From Rhodococcus sp. KRD162 (GTDB lineage Bacteria > Actinomycetota > Actinomycetes > Mycobacteriales > Mycobacteriaceae): DNA of 64,000 nucleotides. The translations under genes were made by a program, and so were the position numbers. The stretch covers positions 306,575-370,574 of the forward strand of contig NZ_JABFAU010000005.1 of NCBI RefSeq assembly GCF_017168335.1, given 5' to 3'. The notes under the pieces are model-generated. The model did no database searches and was not told where the DNA came from. It saw only the letters and a list, made by a program, of their open reading frames with translations. The first letter of the stretch is position 1. Each line of letters begins with the position of its first letter. Of this stretch, positions 59,058 to 64,000 are shown in pieces.

Positions 59058-59531
59058 TCACGGTTTTTCTGCGAGGTGACCCATTCGTATGTTGCCGCCG
59101 TTCCTATCGCGCCACACCGCTACCTCGTCAACGAGCCGAGGGCACATGAACCCACCTGCATCGCCCCACGGCCACGCTGTGTGCGCCTCGGCCACTGCAT
59201 TCTGGACAAGGTCCGCCATCGACCACAACGCAGCATCCTCCTCGGCATCGATATTCGCGCCGGTGCCGTTGCCGTTCAGGCCGTTGGCTCGCTGACCGGC
59301 GATGGTCACTGCGCTCGCAAGCCACACCGCGCCGCCGTCGGGGTCGTACTCGGCCACCCAACCGATATGTTCGATGACGCCGTTGTACTGGCGCACATGC
59401 AGGTCATGACTGAGTCGTTGGATAGCACGCAACCACGGGTCCGGCAGGTCGGCGTGCGTTATCTCGACTCCACGCGACGGCGTCCATCTCCCGGTCAGCA
59501 CTTGCTCTCGGTTGGGGAAGAAGTGGTTCAT
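59058..59531 (-). CDS. Hypothetical protein of the insertion (157 residues)
   Basis: Unrecognised soluble protein, no signal or membrane segment. Tryptophan-rich patches (GVIEHIGWVAEYDPDGGAVWLAS, split here in reading, and AEAHTAWPWGDAGGF) and a C-terminal VWRDRNGG give it a globular look. Start ATG 59531. It follows a 46-codon frame on the same strand by 40 bp, so the two may be one unit. Cargo of the insertion at 58476-61022. Confidence 0.6.
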   Translation of the reverse strand: MNHFFPNREQVLTGRWTPSRGVEITHADLPDPWLRAIQRLSHDLHVRQYNGVIEHIGWVAEYDPDGGAVWLASAVTIAGQRANGLNGNGTGANIDAEEDAALWSMADLVQNAVAEAHTAWPWGDAGGFMCPRLVDEVAVWRDRNGGNIRMGHLAEKP

Positions 59532-59571
59532 GTCGTGAGTGTCTCAGCTGCTCGCGAGGGATGACTGGGCG

Positions 59572-59712
59572 TTAGATGGAAACCGCCACCCAGCTGTCGG
59601 TGTCGGCCTCTACGGTGTCGGTGTGGGCGACGATGTTGAAGAAAATCCGGTGCCCGATCGTGAGCTTTCCGAGCGTGGTCGCGGCAGAAGTTTTGGTGCC
59701 TGATTCAGGCAT
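59572..59712 (-). CDS. Possible 46-residue protein upstream of the 157-residue gene
   Basis: The frame MPESGTKTSA... to ...DSWVAVSI has strong third-position GC in its second half, as coding sequence here does. It ends 40 bp before the 157-residue gene. A terminator-like hairpin lies directly upstream (59718-59746), so it would need a promoter inside or after that. It may instead be the tail of a broken gene. Confidence 0.35.
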   Translation of the reverse strand: MPESGTKTSAATTLGKLTIGHRIFFNIVAHTDTVEADTDSWVAVSI

Positions 59713-59717
59713 GAAAA

Positions 59718-59746
59718 ACCCGATTCGCGAGACCGCAGAATCGGGT
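59718..59746 (-). terminator. Intrinsic terminator on the minus strand inside the insertion
   Basis: ACCCGATTC and GAATCGGGT pair around 11 bases; on the minus strand TTTTT follows. It would end transcripts entering from higher coordinates, where no intact minus-strand gene is visible; it may be a relic of a lost gene. Confidence 0.65.
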
Positions 59747-60083
59747 ATTCGGACTTAAACGCTTGTGGTGTCAGCGATACCGCAGGAGTCTTGAGCGCTG
59801 AACGCGTCTTCCACCGCTCCTCGGGCAGTGCTGAACTCAAGGCGTCGTCCCGCCAACGGCTCAAGCCTATTAAGAAACGAAACCGCAGGTGGACCTCGAC
59901 CCGCCGCGATCATGCGCGGACTCGCCCCCTTGATCTATCGCGAGCCGCCTCCTCACCGCTGGTGGCATTTTGGCGGCGAGGCGTGGCCATACAACTTCCA
60001 CCAATCGACCTGAGGTTCGAGCCACTGCCCGCGTATGTCAGCGGTAAGCGAGAGAGCGCTCCAGATGAACAGCGACTGATCTA
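59747..60083. other. 337-bp stretch inside the insertion; no gene recognised
   Basis: Short frames occur on the plus strand, one ending RWWHFGGEAWPYNFHQST at 60013 with plausible codon use, but none has a start with a ribosome binding site or a recognisable family. It may hold gene debris and the promoter of the 60084 gene. Confidence 0.35.
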
Positions 60084-60767
60084 ATGGCGAGAATGAGCGA
60101 AGACTTCCCTACCGCGGGTCCAATGTCTGTCACGTGTAGCCCCGCTGCAGCTGAAGACTGGACCGGCTATCCGGAATGGGCTATCCGTGCGCGAACCATC
60201 CTCGGCGAACACGAACCCGATGCCGATCAGCATGTTTCAGCAGACGACCGCCGCGCGTTGATGCTCCGGAGCCGCGAGGTACCCGATTGGCGGCGCCCGC
60301 CGGAGCGGACGCCCGTCGACGACATCAGCGACGAGCACTGGGCGACGCTGTACCGGCGAGCGGATCTGGAGCTACGTGTCGGTCCGTTCCGCCGCTTCGA
60401 ACACGGTCTGTTGTTCAGGATCTCTGCAGTGCAACCCGATGCCGCATACCGCGGAGATCCCCAGGACGCACTCAACCTGAGCTTCCGGATTCGGCCGGAT
60501 CTACCACACAGAATTCGGCTACTCGCCTATGCGGATGTTGGCGGTGATCTGATGACCAACACTGCGCATCCTGGTGAGTTCCCTTCCTTTGCAGACAATT
60601 TGTGGATTGTTGGCGGGACTAGCGGCAGAGGAATTGCCGACCACGGCGTTGAAGCCCGAGCCGAGTACTTCGTTTCCCCGTACCCTGGCACGTCCCTGAC
60701 GCTGTTCGCGTCGTACCCAGAATTCGGCATACCCGTTTCTGGAGTGCACCTCGTACTGAACAGCTGA
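60084..60767 (+). CDS. Hypothetical protein of the insertion (227 residues)
   Basis: Unrecognised. No signal peptide or membrane helix. The N-terminal half is acidic with Arg/Trp patches (EVPDWRRPPERTPVDD); the C-terminal half reads like beta structure (LELRVGPFRRFEHGLLFRIS, LNLSFRIRPD, SLTLFASYPEFGIPVSGVHLVL). Start uncertain: ATG 60084 or ATG 60093, neither with a strong ribosome binding site. It is the largest cargo gene of the insertion. Confidence 0.6.
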   Translation: MARMSEDFPTAGPMSVTCSPAAAEDWTGYPEWAIRARTILGEHEPDADQHVSADDRRALMLRSREVPDWRRPPERTPVDDISDEHWATLYRRADLELRVGPFRRFEHGLLFRISAVQPDAAYRGDPQDALNLSFRIRPDLPHRIRLLAYADVGGDLMTNTAHPGEFPSFADNLWIVGGTSGRGIADHGVEARAEYFVSPYPGTSLTLFASYPEFGIPVSGVHLVLNS

Positions 60768-61010
60768 TCTCGAAACATACGTTGTGCACCAAGCGTTCAA
60801 ACAAGCACCGACCGCCACCCCGGCCACGAGACTTACGATGACCAGGGAGATGCGCCCCACAGCGTGCCCGCCTACGCGGCGAGCGCGTCGCCGCCACGTG
60901 ACGATACGACGCCTCCGCGATACTCCGAACCGGTCTTAAGCATCACGTACAGGACGTTGGTTCGTCTGCGGGCGAGGCAGATCAAAGCACGTTACTGCGA
61001 GCAAATTAAA

Positions 61011-61022
61011 GACTCAGGACAC
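61011..61022 (-). repeat. Right terminal inverted repeat
   Basis: GACTCAGGACAC, the exact complement of 58476-58487, directly before TA 61023-61024. Its last base supplies the G of the TAG stop of the minus-strand gene at 61022-61711. Confidence 0.8.
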
Positions 61023-61711
61023 TAACGCTCCACCGTCAGCGACAGCGGGTTGCCCGCCCGGCGGACGTATACCGAGCCGTAGCGGGCATCGAGGCGAACC
61101 CACACCGGCGTCGCGCGTACCCGAACGACCTCGTCTGCTGCGATCCGATCCGGATCGACATCGATCGTCATGGGATCGGTTCCACTGTGCGGAACGAAAC
61201 CCATTGCCGTCAAGGCGAATACAGTCCGCATGGAGATGGACACCTCGTCGGTCTCCCCGGACACGTGCAGCACTTGTTGTTCGAGCAGCGAACTCGGCGG
61301 ACCGTGGCTGCTGCCGTGTTCTTTCGCCAGCGCCGCGCCGCGCTGCGCAAGCCCGACGAGGATTCGAGCGGGGACATCGTCGAGGTGCTCGAATCCGCCG
61401 TCCGGCGGCAATGCGCCGCGCCAGGCCGAATCCATCGAGAATCCTGGGTCGATCACGCCGTCGTCGGCCTGCCGCAGTGCAGCAACCAGAACATCCGCGC
61501 CTGCGCATGTGTCCACAGGAGCGACGGTTCCGGAGACCACCCGCGCCGCCAGGGCATCGAAACCGGTAGCGGCCCAACAGGACACGCCTCCACCGTCGCG
61601 GGCGCGCATGCGGATGACGGCCGCGTCGTCCAAGCGCATCGCCCGCGTGCAGAACGCCGCCAGGTTCTCCCGCTCGACCGCGTCGGGAACGGTCAGTACG
61701 CGCTCATACAC
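61022..61711 (-). CDS. Conserved actinobacterial protein of unknown function (Rv2474c position)
   Basis: 229 residues. No membrane segment. It starts MYERVLTVPDAVERENLAAF, includes GFEHLDDVPARILVGLAQRG, and ends DARYGSVYVRRAGNPLSLTV. It lies between the thioesterase gene and aglA, as in M. tuberculosis. GTG start overlaps the thioesterase stop by 8 bp. Its TAG stop is formed by genomic TA plus the end base of the insertion; before insertion it would also have been TAG, so the protein is intact. Confidence 0.75.
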   Translation of the reverse strand: MYERVLTVPDAVERENLAAFCTRAMRLDDAAVIRMRARDGGGVSCWAATGFDALAARVVSGTVAPVDTCAGADVLVAALRQADDGVIDPGFSMDSAWRGALPPDGGFEHLDDVPARILVGLAQRGAALAKEHGSSHGPPSSLLEQQVLHVSGETDEVSISMRTVFALTAMGFVPHSGTDPMTIDVDPDRIAADEVVRVRATPVWVRLDARYGSVYVRRAGNPLSLTVER

Positions 61712-62168
61712 GCTGCCAACTCAGAAGAAATGCACGCTCGTCCGGGGTGAGTCGACGCAACCGCTGTGCATCGATGTCGAAGGCCGCGATCTGTGTCGAG
61801 GCCACCACGGCCGCAGGTGTATCCAGGGATGCACCTGCGGCCCGCACTTCGTATCCGACCACGAAGTCGACCGCTCGGACGGCGTCGATCCACATGAACA
61901 CATCGAGCGGGCCGTCCTCGTGCCGAAGCTGACCTCGATACTTCACGTGCAGATCCGCGATCACGGCACCGTGGCGCAGGTTCGCCGTCGGTCTTCCGTC
62001 CACCAACAACCACGGGATACGTGCCTCTTCGAGGAGGGTCACCATGCGGGCATGGTTGATGTGCTGGTACACATCCATATCCGACCACCGCACGTCCACG
62101 GCGGCATGAAAGCCGACAGGTTCGGCCTCCGGTCGCCTGTCGGACAGATGGTCCTCGGGCACACTCAC
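61704..62168 (-). CDS. Hotdog-fold acyl-CoA thioesterase
   Basis: 154 residues of the 4HBT family. The signature VRWSDMDVYQHINHARMVTLLEEAR carries the catalytic Asp region, followed by VIADLHVKYRGQLRHEDGPLDV and VGYEVRAAG. It should hydrolyse acyl-CoA in the cytoplasm; the chain preference cannot be read. GTG 62168 is favoured by AGAGGA about 10 bases upstream; longer in-frame starts add an Arg/Pro-rich stretch unlike the family. It sits 85 bp after gdh. Confidence 0.87.
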   Translation of the reverse strand: MSVPEDHLSDRRPEAEPVGFHAAVDVRWSDMDVYQHINHARMVTLLEEARIPWLLVDGRPTANLRHGAVIADLHVKYRGQLRHEDGPLDVFMWIDAVRAVDFVVGYEVRAAGASLDTPAAVVASTQIAAFDIDAQRLRRLTPDERAFLLSWQRV

Positions 62169-62253
62169 GTCTACGTTTCCTCTTCTCGGTCGACTTCTCG
62201 GTGACATCCCTCGTCCCGGCTCCGGGGTGGGACCGTCGGGCACGGAACCCGGC

Positions 62254-64000
62254 TCAGGGGACCATGTTGCGAACCTGGCGGGCGGCAACCGACAGCGTAG
62301 CCAGGTCCAGGGTTCCGGTCTCGGCGATCTCGGTCAGGGCGGCTCGTGCCCTGGCCAGACGCGAGGAGTTCGTCGATTCCCACTCCGCGATCTTCTCCGC
62401 TACCGACTCGTCCGGTTCCCCTCCGGCCAACACCGCCTGTGTGATTCCCCGCAGCGAGGTGTACAGATCGTCTCGAAGAGCCAAGCGCGCCAACGAATGC
62501 CAGCGATCACCGCGCGCCAGCTTCGACACTGCGGAGAGCAGCCAGTCGATTCCAATGTGCGCATCGAGTGCGAAATAGAGCTCGGCAACCTCGGCTCCGT
62601 CGCGGTCGACGATATCGGCGATATCGATGATGTCGAGCAGGCAGTAGACATCGAGCAGTCCGAAGATGTGGCGGGCCAACCCAACCGGTGCTCCACGTTC
62701 GATTGCCGCCGCGGAACGCGTATCCAGATCACTGGCCTGGTGGCCGGAGATCCACGTGGACACCGACGGTTGCAGGGCGCGTACCTGATCGGCGTAGCGA
62801 CTGATCTCTGCGCCGACGGCCAACGGCTGTGGCCGGTTCGCCAACAGCCACCGCGAAACACGGTCCAGCATTCGACGCGACTCGAGTAACAACTCGGCCG
62901 AGACGTCGGTCGGCACGTCCGCGGCCCTGATCGAATTCCACACCTCGTCGAGTCCGAATATCTCGGTCGCGGCGGCGAACACGCGAATGGCATCGGTTCC
63001 CGCGGCACCGGAATCCTCGGTCAAGCGATACGGGAAGGTGATTCCGCCGCAGTCGATGGCCTCGTTCGCCAGAGTCGTGGCCACCAACTGACGCCGCAGT
63101 GGGTGCGCGGTGATCGCATCGGCGTACGGCTCTCGCAACGGCTCGGGAAAGTACTTGGGTAGCCGCGGAGCGAAGACATCGCTGTCGGGAAGCTCACTGC
63201 TGAGCAGTTCCGCCTCCAACGCGAGCTTCACATGAGCCATCAACGTGGCCAGTTCCGGCGAGGTCAGCCCGCGCCCGTCCTGTTTGCGTCGACGCAGATC
63301 GGCCTCCGTCGGCAAGGCCTCGAGCTCTCGGTCCAGTCCCCGCCGAGCTTCCAGGTCCTCGATCACCCGGCTGTGCACGGTGACCAGATTGGGGGCGTCG
63401 TATCTGGACGTACCGAGCAGCTCGTTCTGCATGATGTTGTCCCACAACACCAGTCGTCCGACCTCGTCGGTCATGGACGCCAGCAGCTCGTCTCGATCCT
63501 CGCGGGCCAGCCTGCCGTCGGCGATGGCCGTTTCCAACAGGATCTTGATGTTGACCTCGTGATCGGAGCAATCGACGCCGGCCGAGTTGTCGATGGCATC
63601 GGTGTTGATCTTGCCTCCGGCCGCCGCGTACTCGATGCGGCCGAGGGCGGTGGCACCGAGGTTGCCACCCTCCCCCACCACCGCGGCTCGTACGTCACAA
63701 CCGTCGACGCGGACCGTGTCGTTGGCCTTGTCACCGACCTCGCCGTTGGATTCGGTCGACGCCTTGATGTAGGTGCCGATGCCGCCGTTCCACAGCAGAT
63801 CCGCGGGGGCTTTGAGGATTGCATTGACCAGCTCCGGCGGAGACAGCGACTCGACCGATTCGTCCAGACCGAGCGCAGCACGTGCGGCCGCGCTGATGGG
63901 AACCGACTTGCGGGTGCGTTCCCAGACTCCGCCGCCGGCGCTGATCAGGGACGAGTCGTAGTCCGCCCACGAAGACCGTGGCAGCGCGAACAACCGCTCA
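62254..64000 (-). CDS. gdh: NAD-specific glutamate dehydrogenase, large type, C-terminal part
   Basis: About 582 codons, running off the right edge, so roughly the C-terminal third of a protein that is usually near 1600 residues. The catalytic-domain piece [29 protein letters not shown] (split by motif) and [50 protein letters not shown] are characteristic. The rest is the helical C-terminal domain. It oxidatively deaminates glutamate to 2-oxoglutarate. First of a minus-strand run gdh-thioesterase-conserved gene. Confidence 0.94.
   Translation of the reverse strand, partial: ERLFALPRSSWADYDSSLISAGGGVWERTRKSVPISAAARAALGLDESVESLSPPELVNAILKAPADLLWNGGIGTYIKASTESNGEVGDKANDTVRVDGCDVRAAVVGEGGNLGATALGRIEYAAAGGKINTDAIDNSAGVDCSDHEVNIKILLETAIADGRLAREDRDELLASMTDEVGRLVLWDNIMQNELLGTSRYDAPNLVTVHSRVIEDLEARRGLDRELEALPTEADLRRRKQDGRGLTSPELATLMAHVKLALEAELLSSELPDSDVFAPRLPKYFPEPLREPYADAITAHPLRRQLVATTLANEAIDCGGITFPYRLTEDSGAAGTDAIRVFAAATEIFGLDEVWNSIRAADVPTDVSAELLLESRRMLDRVSRWLLANRPQPLAVGAEISRYADQVRALQPSVSTWISGHQASDLDTRSAAAIERGAPVGLARHIFGLLDVYCLLDIIDIADIVDRDGAEVAELYFALDAHIGIDWLLSAVSKLARGDRWHSLARLALRDDLYTSLRGITQAVLAGGEPDESVAEKIAEWESTNSSRLARARAALTEIAETGTLDLATLSVAARQVRNMVP

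Larger units (their letters stand above)
58476..61022. mobile_element. 2547-bp IS630-type insertion with a gutted transposase and cargo genes
   Basis: The left end GTGTCCTGAGTC (58476-58487) and right end GACTCAGGACAC (61011-61022) are perfect 12-bp inverted repeats, each next to a TA (58474-58475 and 61023-61024), the duplicated target typical of IS630/Tc1 elements. Joining the flanks at one TA restores GTC-TA-ACG, where aglA would end in TAA and the convergent gene in TAG. Inside are a transposase remnant (58519-58632), a two-helix membrane protein, two minus-strand genes or fragments and a 227-residue protein, none recognised. No intact transposase is present, so movement would need one in trans. 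Confidence 0.8.

Noticed and set aside
59610-59864. 84-codon minus-strand frame
   Set aside because: It reads straight through the terminator hairpin at 59718-59746 and is in another frame than the more coding-like 46-codon one.
60519-60860. 113-codon minus-strand frame with a hydrophobic start (MGRISLVIVSLVAGVAVG)
   Set aside because: Most of it is antisense to the 227-residue gene. The hydrophobic start is attractive, so a broken membrane or lipoprotein gene at 60720-60860 cannot be fully excluded.

Overview
The window is high-GC actinobacterial chromosome that best fits Rhodococcus or a close mycolic-acid relative. Three things point there: the gene order around proB-obg-rpmA-rplU-rne-ndk-folC-valS and clpX-clpP2-clpP1-tig-nei-rpiB-dsbA-pepN-glbO-aglA-gdh matches Mycobacterium tuberculosis as I remember it; there is a usfX/sigF-type stress sigma pair and a GlbO haemoglobin; and a complete Rhodococcus-style pca operon with a fused pcaL is present. 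Genus is an inference from gene content.

Layout. (1) Positions 1-7.8 kb, minus strand: a catabolic cluster whose key gene is an ectoine hydrolase (DoeA/EutD), with a class III aminotransferase, a semialdehyde dehydrogenase, a 970-residue FAD/Fe-S oxidoreductase and a GntR/FCD regulator. Two near-identical palindromes sit before the two transcription units. (2) 7.9-11.8 kb, plus strand: ribokinase-like sugar kinase, AraC regulator, VOC protein, and a RecQ helicase with a phosphoribosyltransferase-like tail. (3) 12.0-14.3 kb: ectoine biosynthesis, with ectA and ectB in one uninterrupted frame followed by ectC, and a perfect CRP/GlxR-type site upstream. (4) 14.4-30 kb: a sirtuin, then a minus-strand housekeeping block (proB, obg, rpmA, rplU, rne, ndk, DUF4233, folC, valS) and an S9 peptidase. 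(5) 30-34.5 kb: sigF-type sigma factor and its anti-sigma factor behind a SigF-like promoter, then malQ and fdhD. (6) 34.4-41.8 kb: the protocatechuate branch of the beta-ketoadipate pathway, pcaIJ divergent from pcaHGBLRF. (7) 41.9-56.7 kb: clpX, clpP2, clpP1, tig, tRNA-Pro, tRNA-Gly, DNA repair and redox genes, pepN, a small CtaJ-like membrane protein, an HNH nuclease, an MscS channel, glbO and a cupin. (8) 56.9-64 kb: alpha-glucosidase, a 2.5-kb insertion, two conserved genes and the C-terminal part of a large NAD-glutamate dehydrogenase that runs off the window.

How the parts work together: the cell can both make ectoine (region 3) and, it seems, break it down (region 1) from loci about 4 kb apart, probably under opposite control. 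The pca operon carries protocatechuate to succinyl-CoA and acetyl-CoA, with PcaR encoded inside the operon.

The most unusual feature is the 2547-bp insertion at 58476-61022. It is bounded by 12-bp perfect inverted repeats next to TA dinucleotides, keeps only the start of an IS630-type transposase, and carries three or four unrecognised genes. Removing it restores two convergent genes whose stop codons share the same TA.
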